From Hemerocallis citrina (Eukaryota > Streptophyta > Magnoliopsida > Asparagales > Asphodelaceae), in assembly GCA_017893485.1 (NCBI GenBank), contig CM030368.1:176944504-177008503 (forward strand): DNA of 64,000 nt, written 5' to 3'. Both the position numbers and the translations under genes were made by a program. The notes below the pieces were generated by a model. It saw only the letters and a list, made by a program, of their open reading frames with translations. It did not search any database and was not told the origin of the DNA. Shown here one piece after another: positions 33,731-46,314 of this stretch (position 1 is the stretch's first letter; each line of letters opens with the position of its first letter).

Positions 33731-34720
33731 TGTTGACCCTAAGTTTGGTGTGCACAAAACGTATCACTATAACTAATATTTTCATTTGAGATTTACAGGA
33801 TTTACAGGAAAGGGAAAATCAAAATAAAGATCCAAAATGATTTGAATTCAAGCAAAAAAGGCATTAATCAAAGAAGATTGTGATCATCAAAGAAAGAAGC
33901 ATGTGTCTCAAATCTCAAGAAAGCAAGCAAAAATAGTTTATTTATTTCTTTTTTTTGTGAGAAAATACTATGTAAAGAATTGTTGATTGATTGATTAGTA
34001 TTTGGAAAGAATATAAAGTGAACTGACCAAATAAATGTTGAGTATGCATGATTGCGGTTGACTGTACTATATGTCGGTCGACCGTCGCAACAGTCGACCG
34101 CTCATCTTAGTAGAAACGATGAGTCAGTCATTCGGTCATCGCTTGACTTTCGAGTTAAAAGATGAATGGACGACTACTTAACCAAGCGGTCGACCGACCA
34201 AGGGCAGTTTTGACTATTTCGGAAATATCTTTTCATTTTTGGAAAGATACATTTCCTTGCTCTATAAATAAAAGGCGAATTCACTGAGTATTTTTTATCC
34301 ATTGCTATCATAACTCTTCTGAACTATTCATTCAATCAACGATCCGAGTGTGAGAGCTTTTATTGTTTTCTTCAGTCAGGATCGTTGTAGATCTTGAGAG
34401 TTTTTCTTTTTCTTCCACTTCGGTGAGTTTTGCGGGACTTGTTTTAGAAGCCCTGCGGGTGTAATAGGACTCTCGGCCTGAATTCCGTGAATCATTGTAC
34501 AAGGGTTTAAAGTATAATGGAACGCTTGTGACGGAGAATTGCAATAAGTAGGTGGTGTGAACGTAGACCTGGGGGTCGAACCACGTTATATTGCTGTGTC
34601 TTATGTGCTTTCTCTGTTTGCTTTTTCTAACTCTATCTCTTTACTTTATGTATTTTATTTAAGTTTTTAATTTCAGCACAATCACCCTATTCACCCCCCT
34701 CTCCCCCCAAGGGTCTTACA
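33731..34720 (+). repeat. 3' LTR of the Sirevirus-like element
   Basis: 990 bp, TGTTGACCC to GGGTCTTACA. TATAAATA at 34263-34270. Upstream of it lie GTCGAC sites at 34077, 34093 and 34189. Followed by the target duplication CCGCC (34721-34725). Confidence 0.93.
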
Positions 34721-34725
34721 CCGCC

Positions 34726-37700
34726 TAGTTTCTAAAGCCACGCACTCATAGATCACAATACTAACCTACTGGTTAAAACATCACTATTACAAAAGTCCAA
34801 CTATTGAGATTATCAAGGCTAGAGATTATTGTAAATTCTAGAATTTCTAGTTTGGATCTCTTGTTATCTAGTTTACCAATTCTACTCTTTCTTCAATCCC
34901 TGGCTTTTTATACTATTAGTTAATTAACCATACTCTTCATTTTAACTTTTTTTTATTAACTCACAAGTTCAATTAGTTAAGTCAAACTACAGGGTGATCT
35001 TCTTGCACTACAATATTAGCCAATTATTGGTTCAAGCCCTTCATTGTATTAATCCATTTATAAATTCCATTATAAATCAATCTACCGTTATAATTAGAGC
35101 ACTAACTTAGAATTCCTTTAATCTATTCCAAGTTAAACAACTAGTCAATCCTTCTATTAGATTCAAGAGATTATCTAACACTAGATGACTCTTTTCTAGT
35201 TCTTTATTGTTAAATAATCTTAGTCATTTTAGTTAATATTTAACCCAACCCAATTAGGATCTAACATGACCTCCAAATTAGGCCCAAGATTTGGCCCAAA
35301 CTTGGCCCAAAACTAGCCCAATGAAAACAACAAATCGAGCTCTCCTCAATCGCCGTTTCGCCCCCATCGCTTAAAGTTTTGAATACATCCCTGGCTGCGA
35401 CCAAGCTCTCCTTGAACCTCACCAATTTCCAATTCCTTCATGGTCCTCCCGATGAGTCGTAGCTCCATAACAGCGAGCAAAACCTCCTTGGACAGTGAGT
35501 AGAAGTAGCACGTGAAAACAGTCTACAACTGACGCGTTGCAGACCATTCGAGCTCCTATTCTACCCCCAACGATAAGTGTTATCAAGTTAGGACTTAGTG
35601 CTCCTATTATTACCTTATTAAACACCAAGTTAGGATCACTACAAGTGTTATTAGCATGCTACACTAGTGTGCAGAATGCTCAAAATAGTGAACGAAAGAT
35701 AGCCAACAACGACAGCCCAAACAACGAATAAATCGACGTTTTAAGCTCGTTTTGGCAATCAAAATCAACATCTAAGTGACCCTACACTAACACAACACTA
35801 TCACTTGATAATTATGCAAAAGAAGTGGTTAAAAGCCCTAAAACAGTGAATTACAATTTCCAAACAGCAAGTATTATAAGGCAAAAACTGCTGTTTATGG
35901 GTTCTTTTCGGATCTGTTTCAAGGGCTAATCGAGCCCAAATATGCACCAAACATGCACACATAATACACAGCACTAGTAAGCACAAAATGGGGGTATTTT
36001 CATCCCCTATACATCAAATATAACCACCATAAAAAACTAGTTAACACAAGACAAATTTGTATCTCAAAACAGTGAGCACACATAATTTGTTTTGTACAAT
36101 TAAGCTAAAATAACTACTTTATTCACATGCATATTAAAAATTATTATTACACAAACTCAACTACACCTCATATCATGATTCTAGAGTTTAAAAACGAGAT
36201 TTTTAGGTCCATTACAACACCCTAAACTAGTGGTGAACCAAGTGTGCTAAAACAGTAAACATAAGCTACTCATTTCAATTTTTGTGAAGTAAAAACATGC
36301 TTAACCATCTAATATTAGATTAAATCTACTCCAGACCCTTCCTAACACATTATAGCATGATTCTAATTCATTAAAATCGAATTTAATTGCTAATTTTTAC
36401 TTCATAAACATGCATGAACATATACAACAAAAAAATCGAGAAATTTCTCTAACAATCTCTACTAAGAATTAGAAATTCTACTCAATATCATGCTCTTTGT
36501 TCAATCCAATTCAAAACTAATATTTTACATGTATAAACTAATTTTTGGTTGAATAAAAATTATTCTAAGGATATTCATAAGATGCTCAAATTTAAAAAAT
36601 TGCTTCTTTACTAAAACACATCTACAAACTTTCAGGAATTGTTGTATCCTTCTTATCTTGCCATCAAAATAAAATTTGACCATCAAACATGAACCATTCT
36701 TGTTGCATGCATTCACATCATCAGGAACTATATCTACTAACATACACAAAAGGTTTTGAAAGACGCCCACCTTATGAAGAGTACTGGCACAAAAATAATC
36801 ACCACCAAGCATTGGCTCTTCTCCTCCTAGCTTGATCCTTGTCCTCCTAGCTCCAATCTTGCTTCCAAGCCTCCTTACCTCCTTTTTCTTGTCAAAACAA
36901 CAACTAATGTGAAGTGGAGAGAGTTTTACATGGTTTGTAGAGTGAAAAAAGAGGGGGAAATGATCTAGGTCTCACACTCATGCTCCCATTTGTAGTTGGC
37001 CGGCCAATTTGAGTGGGGAGGGGGTGAGATTGCTTGTGGGAGTGGATTTAAGTGTAGGGGTGGTTAAGTGATGTGTAGGGTTCCTCCATACTCAAGTGTA
37101 TTCTCCTAGGGAACTCTCAACCATATGATGGCACCCTAGATTCCTTTGGCCACCCTACCAAATCAAATCCCTTCTTTCCATCCAAAACCGGCCGGTCAAA
37201 CCCTCCAGGCCCATGGTATTCAAATTTTGTTTTGTTTGTTGCATAGTGTAGTGTAGTGTAACAAGTTACAATGTGTATGTGTTGAATGTACACGTGCACA
37301 TGAACAAAAAGTTAGCCATAGTGTGTGTTAGGTTAGCTAGAACCCCCAAACCAACAATTTAAATGTGTTGGATCACATTACTACACCACAACTTGGTGTC
37401 TAAATATAAGCTAAATACAAATTGTACACACAATTTTAAGCAACACATATAATCAATAAGACAAATTTTACTAACACATGCAATCATATTCATATATCAA
37501 GTATTATTATACAAAATAATTGTTAACTATTTTATACATTCTATCTCAATTTAGTTGAGAAAATACCCCAACTCCGGCTCAACAAATACACCTTTGTTGG
37601 GTTCACAACATATCAAATAATATGTCCCAGTACTTAATTAAAATTGAGAAAAATTCATTAATACGTGTGACTTTCAAATGTGCACAAACGAATATACAAA

Positions 37701-37731
37701 ATAGTTATATACTATTTTGTAGGGTATTACA
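34726..37731 (-). repeat. 5' LTR of the chromovirus (TekB), U3-side part
   Basis: Continues LTR TekB after the copia insertion. The segment near 36755-36840 (CGCCCACCTTATGAAG) aligns with TekC 18770 and TekD 50630, and the end TAGGGTATTACA at 37731 is the complement of the U3 start. Together the two parts total about 4.3 kb, some 0.9 kb more than TekC or TekD, so extra sequence has been gained. Weak tRNA-like traces may lie at 34735-34790 and 34985-35045, but they are too decayed to call. AT-rich, no coding. Confidence 0.8.
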
Positions 37732-38214
37732 GGGGGCATGCCTAAATTCCTTGAATTCTAAATATTCTTTTTCTACTATTTGTATTGGTATATGTTTGTG
37801 CATTAATATGTTTAATTATTAATGCAATATTTTATAAATTGTCGGCTGCTTGTTATATTTATTCAATTACTTGTGGGCATCGGCTCATTTTGTTGTTAAC
37901 ATATCATTTTAGATTAGTGCATCAAGACTGGGTGGTTGAAGAAAATAAAGGAGCTGGAAGCTTACATATTTTGGGAATAAATTATCGTTGAGAGTGTTAA
38001 GCTAATAAATTGGATTTCGAACCTTATTTCAAAGTTATTTTTTTTGTTGGAGTTGTAATGAGACTTCTTGCTTGAAATGTTTAGTCATTTCTTGTAATGA
38101 ATTATATATTTTGGATGGTCATTTGAGCTACTTTTTATGGATGGAAGTTATTATGATGAGATTGTAAAATTATAATGTTATTTCAATGATTGATATTGGT
38201 TTAGGGGCGTTACA
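37732..38214 (+). repeat. Tail of another LTR-like sequence
   Basis: Ends TTTAGGGGCGTTACA at 38214, the U5-end signature of Tekay-like LTRs on the plus strand. The rest is not clearly alignable to the other copies. It is the flank into which the chromovirus was inserted. Confidence 0.4.
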
Positions 38215-38485
38215 GATATACAAAAATATCTTGGAGAAATTTAACGATGAAATAGACATTTGGGAATACATCTTAAGGGTATGGTTTAGCGCACACAAAA
38301 AAGAGATAATTTATATTTCTATGAAAAATATGGGGGTTTATAGCATTTATCTCAACTTAAAGTACTTCAGAAGTTGAGATTATCTCCTCGTATACATTGG
38401 AATTGGGTATGTATCCTAAGTCAATTGGGACAGTTGGAAAAGGAATATCCTTTATTGTTTTTTCTAACATATTATCCTTTAGGCG
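38215..38485. other. Unassigned stretch
   Basis: No gene, repeat or element recognised; AT-rich. Confidence 0.4.
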
Positions 38486-39275
38486 GATGGACAAAATAAC
38501 ACACAAAGTTTACCTTAATTCTCAAATAACACTCAAAATTTTTATAATACCCAAATAGGATCCGGAGTTTTTAAAATATGATCAAAACCCACTTCTGTTA
38601 ATTTTTGAACGGAAATAGTGTGAAATTACATAAATAACCTCATGCCACTCTTCTTTCCTTTCCAGTTCTTCTTCTTCTTCTTCTTCATTTTTCCAGTTTT
38701 TCTTGTATTGTTTTTTTTAAAATGTTGGTGGAGATGATGGTGATGGTGATGAGTTTCAGCAGTGGTAGAGATGGTGGTTGGATATGATGGAGATGATGAT
38801 GGAGATGATGGTATTGATGGTGGCTGGTGGTGGCGATGGTGGTTAGAGATGATGGTGGTGGTGGTTGATGGAGATGGTGGTGGTTGAAGATGATGGTGGT
38901 GATGGTGGTTGGAGATGATGCTGATGGAGATGGTGGAGATGGTGGTGGAGATGGTGGGCGGTGGTGGTGATGGTGGTTGGAAATGATGGAGATAGTGGAG
39001 ATGGTGGTCGGCAGTGGTGATGGGGATGGATTTTGTAATTTTTATAAGAAGATGAGTGAAATTTTGACATTTCACACTCTTCTTAATAAGTTTAAACCCG
39101 TTAAGAGGAATATTCAGGGAATTTTTTATTAACTTAATGGAAAACTTAATGACTGGTGTTTTTTGGTCATATTTTAAGAACTTCGGGTGCTATTTGGGTA
39201 TTATAAAAAGTTTCGTACTATTTGGGAATTACGATAAACTTTGGGTATCATTTGGTCATTTCCCCACCATTTATA
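38486..39275. mobile_element. Degenerate long-TIR element (MULE-like)
   Basis: The left ~115 bp (CAAAGTTTACCTTAATTCTCAAATA..., TTTTTATAATACCCAAATAGGATCC...) is an imperfect inverted copy of the right ~115 bp (39160-39275). The interior holds the minisatellite and a polypyrimidine run. No convincing target duplication. The long TIRs without transposase suggest a Mutator-like foldback element. Confidence 0.6.
38720..39035. repeat. GATGGTGGT minisatellite
   Basis: Degenerate tandem runs of GATGGTGGT, GATGGAGAT and related 9- to 12-mers inside the long-TIR element. The antisense His-rich reading frames here come from the repeat. Confidence 0.9.
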
Positions 39276-39818
39276 TTGCTCAAAATGATTCCCCAAATTT
39301 CTCTCCTTCCTTTATCTTTCTCATATTCTGATGGATTGTCTGGCTATTGATGAGATTCGTCTCGAGGGAGTCTGGTCTCGAGTATGGTGCTGTTGTGGAT
39401 CGGTATGGTAGCGAGGCCTATGAGAACCACATAAGTGTTAGAATAGGGTGGCCGCTGAAAGCATTAGAATGAGGCTACTGCTTGGTCGCGCCCACTCTAA
39501 CACCCAAGTCAGTCAGGTTTTAGGTAAAGAGGAAGAAACTAAAGTACGATGCTGGTGAATGTATGAGGTTGTGAGTGGGGCGTGAGGGGTTTGCAATGGT
39601 GATGAAGTCAATCATGTGAAAAAGTAGAGGTGAGTGGAGATGTGGTGGGAGGCGAAGCCCCCAAGTGGTGGTGGCGGCTATGAGTAGAGGTACGGTGGGA
39701 GGTGAAGCCCCAAGTAATGGTGGCAGCTGCAAGTGAGTGATGTGAGGAGAGGATTAGGTCCCGCTAGATTAGGTGAGTTAATTTATTTAAATACTAAACT
39801 AAGAATTAAAATAATTTA
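39276..39818. other. Unassigned stretch
   Basis: No gene recognised. Two related ~60-bp blocks occur near 39640-39735 (GTGGGAGGCGAAGCCCCCAAGTGGTGG and GTGGGAGGTGAAGCCCCAAGTAATGG). The AT-rich end (39780-39818) may be the LINE 3' end. Confidence 0.4.
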
Positions 39819-41372
39819 CTACAAAATACTAATATGCCGAGACCGTTCAACACCTTTAGCAGCCTCCTTTGAAAGAGCTAGAAGCCCAACATTAGTGACT
39901 GTAGTCCACAAAAAAATTTGAACACTCCCCCGACCTATCTTCGCCGCAAAGTCAGCACAAACATTTCCTTCCTTATATATGTGATGTACTCTGCCAATAG
40001 TAATACCATCCATTAGTTGCATTATGTCAACCAAAATATGATTACTCGCTATGCCTTCAGTAACCTCACCAATGACGAGCTTAGAGTCCCCTTCAAGAAA
40101 GACTAGACCCTCATGAGATAGCAGGTATAATGCCTTGAGCACTAGCCACAAACCTCTCCTTTTAATGACATTACTCAACTTCCAGTCAACATGTCCATCA
40201 CCAACCAGTAACATCTTTCCCCTCCAGTCACGAACGACAAAACCACAGCCTGCTAAGTTTCCGTCTAAGGAGCCATCAAAATTGAGTTTAATTGACCCAT
40301 TTGGCGGTGCATCCCTGCTGATCAAAAACTCTTGCACACAGCGATGAGCGGAGATTGATTTACCTAGCCATTGAGTCTCATTATAGGAATCTCATACGAC
40401 ATAAATACTACGAAGGATATCCCACATCTCAATAACCTCAGCGACAACAACTACAATAATTGTCTGTGGGAGAGGGCGCAATCCCTTAACATATGCTCTA
40501 CATCGAGCCTTCTACGTTTGCTACAAAGAGGTGATGAAAAGAGACTGAAATACCTGTTGTTTTCAACAAGACCCGAGACTATCCCCCTTCAATAAAGACC
40601 ACAGGTCTGCCAAGGTTAAGATATCAAAGGCAATGTCAGTACATGTAGACAGTGTATCCCACACATGCTGTGCCAAGACACAATTAAAAAGAAGGTTGTC
40701 AACAATCTCACCATCAATATCACAAACATGACAGCATGGAGACACATCCAAACCATGATGATTAAGTTCAAATCTTGTAGCAATACTCTTATTGGTAACT
40801 TTCCAGAGCCACATTACCACATTCGGCTCAATTTTCAGCTTATGGTTCAATTTGTTTGGAAAACCAAGAGGCATGTTATGAATTTCACACACCTCCAAGT
40901 AAAGGTTTTTCAGCAATAATGATGCAAGACGATTAGTAACAATATTAATAGGTATAGGAAGTTGAAGGATAATATTACATGTTGAGGAAGATAATAGATT
41001 ATGAAGTGCTTAAAAATTCCACTCACAGAATGGTGAGATGAGTTTGGAAACCTTCATCGAAGAGCTAAGCATATCATTTGTTTTCTTAACTCCAAGTTTA
41101 TATATAGGGGCACAGAAAACTCATAGAGCTTAATTGACACTAATGTTCAAACCACACCCTACCTACCAACGAAGATGATTACACAAAAGATCTTTAACTT
41201 TACAAAAGGCATGCCATAACCAAGAGCAATTCTTCAGATGCTTAATATCCCATACTGAATTGGAGAGTTTATACTTAGTCAATAACCACTAGAAAAATAT
41301 GGATTGGGGTTTGCTATAAACCTGAGCTAAGTTCTTTGCCGTAAGACTCACTTGCAAAGTGTCTAACCTTCT
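39819..41372 (-). pseudogene. LINE remnant: zf-RVT and RNase H region
   Basis: Plant LINE (L1-type) C-terminal region, read leftward. An RT-downstream segment (about 41370-41000, frames broken) leads to a zf-RVT domain (40916-40563: CHVCDIDGEIVDNLLFNC, preceded by VVMWLWK), a short broken linker, and a C-terminal RNase H (40337-39819: IKLNFDGSLDGNLAGCGFVV, LEGDSKLVI, HIYKEGNVCADFAA). A zinc-binding reverse transcriptase domain followed by RNase H is the usual plant LINE order. The LINE continues on the right of the copia insertion at 52044. A host pseudogene derived from such a LINE cannot be excluded. Confidence 0.82.
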
Positions 41373-41583
41373 TGATAAGGTTAATAGAGAGATTGGAAAA
41401 TATGATTGGATTATTGGATGGATACAATTGAGTACAATAACTCCTATATATAGGAGAGAACCAAACACTAAACTGATACATATCCGATATGGGACTAAAT
41501 ATATATAATACAATATCTAACACCCCCTCTAAAACTCACGATGGGTCGAACAGTGTGAGTTTGCCCACCAAGTAACAAAATCT

Positions 41584-43275
41584 CTAGACAGTATGAGACT
41601 TGGTGAAGAAGTCGGCTGTCTGTTGTGAAGAAGTAACAAAGTGAAGTGAAATGGTCCCTGCTTCAAAGCGCTCACAAACATAATGACAATCAATCTCTAT
41701 GTACTTTGTTCGTTCATGAAAAACTGGTTTGCTTGCAATGTGCAATGCACTTCGGTTATCACCTGTGAGAGTTACACCCATATCTGATAACAGTCAACGA
41801 ACATGAACAATTTCTCTAGTAGTGGTTGCCATTGCTCTGTACTCAGCTTCAGTTGAAGAACACGCTACAACTGCATGTTTCTTGCTTCGCCACGAGATCA
41901 GTGAATCACCAAGAAATAGATGGAAACCTGTGGTAGACCGTCTGGTGGTAGGATCACCCGCCTAATCTGAATCAGAGTACGCACGAAGCTCTAAGGTGGA
42001 TGTGGAAGGCATGAATAATGAGTGAGTGATAGTGCTCCGAAGATATCTGAGGATCCGAAGAAGAGCACCATAGTGAATTAATGTAGGAGCGGAAACAAAA
42101 TGACTAACAACACTAACTGTATGAGCAATATCGGGTCTGGTCATACATAAGTAGACAAACTATCTTACAATATGTCTGTATCTAGTAGGGTCAGGAAGGA
42201 CGAAGTTTCACATGAAGCTCTAAGAGAGCGTTGGCAGATCAACTGTCACATAGACAAGCATTGGAGATAATATCTGATGTGTATTTCTGTTGAGAAATAA
42301 GTATCCTCCGAGACCTATGGGCAATCTCTAGGCCCAGAAAGTAGTGTAACCTGCCAAGATCTTTCATAAGGAACAGCTGGTGAAGGTACTTCTGTGTAGA
42401 GGCAATGCCTGCAGAATTGTTCCCAGTGATAATCATATCATCAACATATAATAATAGAATGACCTTCCCCTGTGGTGGTGAAAATATAAATATAGGATGG
42501 TCCTATGAACTCTGACGGAAACCAGCCTAGGTGATAACACTGCGGAAACGCTCAAACCAGGCTCGAGTGGCTTGTTTCAGACCATATATAGCCCGACACA
42601 AACGGCAAACATGACGAGGAGGAGTGGTAAGACCAGGAGGAGGATGCCTGTAAACAACCTCAGATAAGGTACCATGAAGAAAAAAACATTCTTCACTTCC
42701 ATCTCGTATGACGACCACTGACGAATAACGGCAATGACAAAGAGAGTGCGAACAGTAGTCATCTATGCAACCGGGACAAAAATCTCAGCATAATCAATAC
42801 CATGCTCCTAAGTAAATCCTCTGGCAACCAGATGAGCCTTGTGCCGCTCAATAGAGCCACCAGGTCGATATTTAACCTTGAAAATCCATTTGCAACTAAC
42901 GGGCTGGATGCCCACAGGCAGTAGAACAACATCCCAAGTGCCAGTCTGAATAAATGCACTGAACTCCTTTATAATAGCTTCTCGCCACTCAAGATATTGA
43001 ATAGCTTCCCGGTAAGTTCTGGGGTCATGTGTAGAGTGTATGGAAGTGAGCTATGCATGAAACTGTGGTGAGTAGGATGGTAGGGTGGCAAAACCAAACT
43101 GGTTAGAAGGATAATGGCATCAGGTGTGTAACGAGCCAGTGGGATGCCCGAGGTAGAACGTGCAGACTGACAGACTGGTTGAGGATGAACAGGGTGGGGA
43201 GGTGAGATAGGTTGTTTGTGTGCACGCACTTGTGGGGATGTAGATGGTGAGGTGGCATGATGCTGTGGATATGCA
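41584..43275 (-). pseudogene. Copia RT and RNase H fragment
   Basis: Read leftward: linker GIPLARYTPDA (about 43150), WREAI, the RT motif ERHKAHLVARGFT (about 42855-42815), VKNVFF...GTLSEVVYRHPPPGL (42700-42630), AIYGLKQATRAWFERF (42590-42545), LLLYVDDMIITGN (about 42455-42420), DLGRLHYFLGLEIA (42360-42320), RPDIAHTVSVVSHF and ILRYLRST (42140-42030), and the RNase H end [31 protein letters not shown] with TADFFTK (41780-41590). Several stops and frameshifts. Confidence 0.9.
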
Positions 43276-44831
43276 GGTGGTGTAACACCCCGAATTCCAA
43301 ATACAACTGAATTCGAGTTCCACAGGATCTTTTCAGTTCACTTCGTACAATTTTATAAGGAAATAAAACTTTACTTTACATCAGAGTTACATTTACATTT
43401 AAACCTCAAAAACAACGGAAGCAATGTTACAATTATTACATGAATGAAATACAATAACACTTGAATAATCTTTAAGCATCAATTCCTCTTTAGTCTTTTT
43501 CATGTACTTTTATCTGGCATAAGAACCGTGGGCACGTCAGTTCATTCAACTGACGAAATATTATACACGGCCATCCTCTCTATGCTGGAAATAGTATAAC
43601 GGTTCTCAAAACTTAAACAATCACAAACTTGTTCACAAACAAAGCTAAAGAGGCTATCCTATTGATGTCGTGTTGTGAATGTGCACTTAGTCCTTAATGC
43701 AATTATTTATGTTATATGACACTAATGCGCACTTGTTCGGATTCTATGCATCCCATACTACATAGATCCGAGGGCAAGCCCTTAATCGTTCTTCATCTTG
43801 TAGGGTTCAATCCCTCGTTATGACTTAATCTACTTCTGTAACTACGGCAAGTATCCGAGATGTTCTACGCACTACGAACTCATGTCTAGGTGCCCTGGAG
43901 AGAATCCCAACGCACTGACACATGACTCATCATGCAGGCATCATGTGGTAATTCACCTCCTACCATAGACATGACACGATCCGTAGTTGCCAAACACCCC
44001 ACGAGCATCACCACCAAAACGGTACTCTGGAGCAGTATCCATATCCTACTCATGACTTACCATGGGACATCCTGTGGATACTCTCACACCGCCAATCCAA
44101 TGGACCTCATACTCAATGTTTTTCTCTTACTTTCATCACATCTTCACTATGTAACTAATCCTTAAATTAATTGAATCATGAACAAAATCAATTCCTTAGG
44201 GTTAGCACTCCCAGTAGACTGGTCTTATTCATTTATTTCATGCTGACCCAAACTTGGTCTTTTCATTTCATATATTATCTCAATATTTCTTTCATTTGCT
44301 GGTATGAGACTTAGCTACACCCTAGTTCTTAATTTCACTCATAATAATAACGCCGAGTTTTCATACTCATAAAGCCTTTTCATGATTAATCATAATTCAT
44401 ATTTCATGTTCATAGTATTCATGTATTAATATTCGCATTTCTTCATAACTCATTATGTCCATTAATTCAATTTCATACACAATATCACGCATAAACAATT
44501 TAATTCAATCCTTCTAACATATCACAATTAATAGTTCATATCTCCCACATAATGCTCTTAATATCTTTTTATCAATACCAAATTCACAATCACAATTTCA
44601 TTTGATTTAACAAATTCATACTAAATTTTATCTTTACAAAAATCTCATTTTAAACTCCCAAAATTGTAATGCCCTAAACTTTCATTCTAATAAAAATATT
44701 GATTTTTCACGTGTTGTGCATGTGCAAATTTCATGTGTATATTATTTATTTATTTTATATAAGATCTCATTTTAGTATGAGCAATTATTTTCCTTTATTT
44801 TTCTAAAAGCCTAAAACACTAATTATTTGTT

Positions 44832-45893
44832 TGCTAAAATTGAAAAAACCCCCCTAAACTATCCTATATCTGCAGAAAACCTCACTCACCTTTTTATTAT
44901 GCTGAAAACCACACTAAACTATTGGTGCAAAAAACCCCACCATAACACTGTTAGGATTCAGTTAGTTTTTTGTCACGTGCTATGCACGTGACTTACTAAA
45001 TGTCCAAAATACCCCCACTCTGCCTTCTTCCCTTCTTCTTTTCTTCCTCTTTTCTTCAGAACCCATCCTTTCTCTCCCAAAATGGATCACTCAATTCAGA
45101 TGCGTCAATTAAACTGGCAACTGGACGGTCAAACGAAACCTTCATGTCTACTAACAACTAACAAGGATCAAGATTTAATTACTGTCAACTTTCCAAATCT
45201 AACAATAATGTTTGAAGAAAAGAAGACAATTCAGAACATGAAAAACATCATCCTTGCAACAAAATTAGTTCTCTACTCAAGTGTAACCCCTTCAAAATAT
45301 TAGTTGCTTCCAGAAGAATAAAGCCATCCCAATTAAGCCACGACAGTGCTGGCAGTAGTAGATTCACTGCAATGGAACAAATTGCAATTGTTAGTTATAT
45401 TCTGAAAAATCGATGATTTAAATATACACCAAGGAAACAGATACACATCAAGAATATATACAATAATATATACACCAAGGATAAAAAGATCTATAGAACT
45501 ATGAAAACTTGACTTCTCAACAATATGATTACCATAAAGACTGATAACTTCCACCTCCAACAATATGAAATGAGAGTTCTCAACAATCATTATCAACACA
45601 GTGGGGGTACAGTGGGGGTACTGATTTGAGATTAGGGTTCCATTTTGGGAGAAAAAGGATGGGTTCTGAAGAAAAGAGGAAGAAAAAAAGAAAGGAAAAA
45701 GGCACAGTGGGGGTATTTTGGACATTTAGTAAGTCACGTGTATAGCACGTGACAAAAAACTGATTGAACCCTAACAGTGTTATGGTGGGGTTTTTTGCAC
45801 CAATAGTTTAGTGCGGTTTTCAGCATAATAAAATAGTAAGTGAGGTTTTCTGCAGATATAGGATAGTTTAGGGAGGTTTTTTCAATTTTAGCC
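44832..45893. mobile_element. Non-autonomous Mutator-like element (MULE)
   Basis: Terminal inverted repeats of about 250 bp (44832-45083 and about 45640-45893), outer ends (T/G)GCTAAAATTG, and a perfect 9-bp target duplication TTATTTGTT at 44823-44831 and 45894-45902; 9 bp is the Mutator hallmark. The TIRs contain CACGTG..CACGTGAC. The interior of about 550 bp has no transposase; a 73-codon frame from 45082 (MDHSIQMRQLNW) is unrecognised and may be chance or a captured fragment. Confidence 0.92.
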
Positions 45894-46280
45894 TTATTTG
45901 TTTTAGCCCACCTTAATTAATTATTAATTTATTGTCTTGGCCCACAAGCCTAAGCCCACTAATTGTGAAGCCCACCAATTTAATAAATCAATTAAATGGT
46001 CACACTTGTCATGAAGAGACAAATAGTGAACATTTGATTAATTAAATTGTACAAACTTCTACATAGGGGTACTAGGTGGCACGTGTGAAGCACGTAGTGT
46101 GCAATGCACACTATATTGGTGGCCGGATGGTGTATGGAGACATGGGAGAGTGGGTTGTGTGCATGGGTAGTTTATTTGTGTGTGGGTGGTTGCTATAACT
46201 TCTACTCCTATCCTAGCCCTCCATTCTATAACCATCCATTGAATCCTAGCCCTCCATTATATTCTAAAATTAGTATAAAT

Positions 46281-46281
<1 letters not shown>

Positions 46282-46313
<32 letters not shown>
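46282..46313. repeat. Poly(C) tract of 32 bases next to the TekE TATA box
   Basis: Uninterrupted C run that begins directly after TATAAATA and ends before GCGTCCC. It occupies the space where transcription of this LTR would start. Length could be affected by sequencing. Confidence 0.9.

Positions 46314-46314
<1 letters not shown>

Larger units (their letters stand above)
14889..34720 (+). mobile_element. Sirevirus-like Ty1/copia element, carrying three insertions
   Basis: LTRs at 14889-20364 (interrupted) and 33731-34720; target duplication CCGCC at 14884-14888 and 34721-34725. Without insertions it would be about 7.7 kb. The initiator-Met primer site is at 20371. Gag, protease, integrase, RT and RNase H fragments follow in copia order. 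Two purine tracts precede the 3' LTR. The second-finger gag layout, the polypurine tracts and the palindrome-rich LTR match the Sirevirus (SIRE/Maximus) group. It hosts a TRIM, the solo LTR TekC and Tat-B2. It is inserted in LTR TekB. Confidence 0.92.

Noticed and set aside
34726..35050. tRNA-like pair in TekB
   Set aside because: Box matches are weak and spacing differs from the other LTRs; may be decayed, not supportable.
38626..39075. His-rich antisense frame of 149 codons
   Set aside because: Translation of the GATGGTGGT minisatellite.
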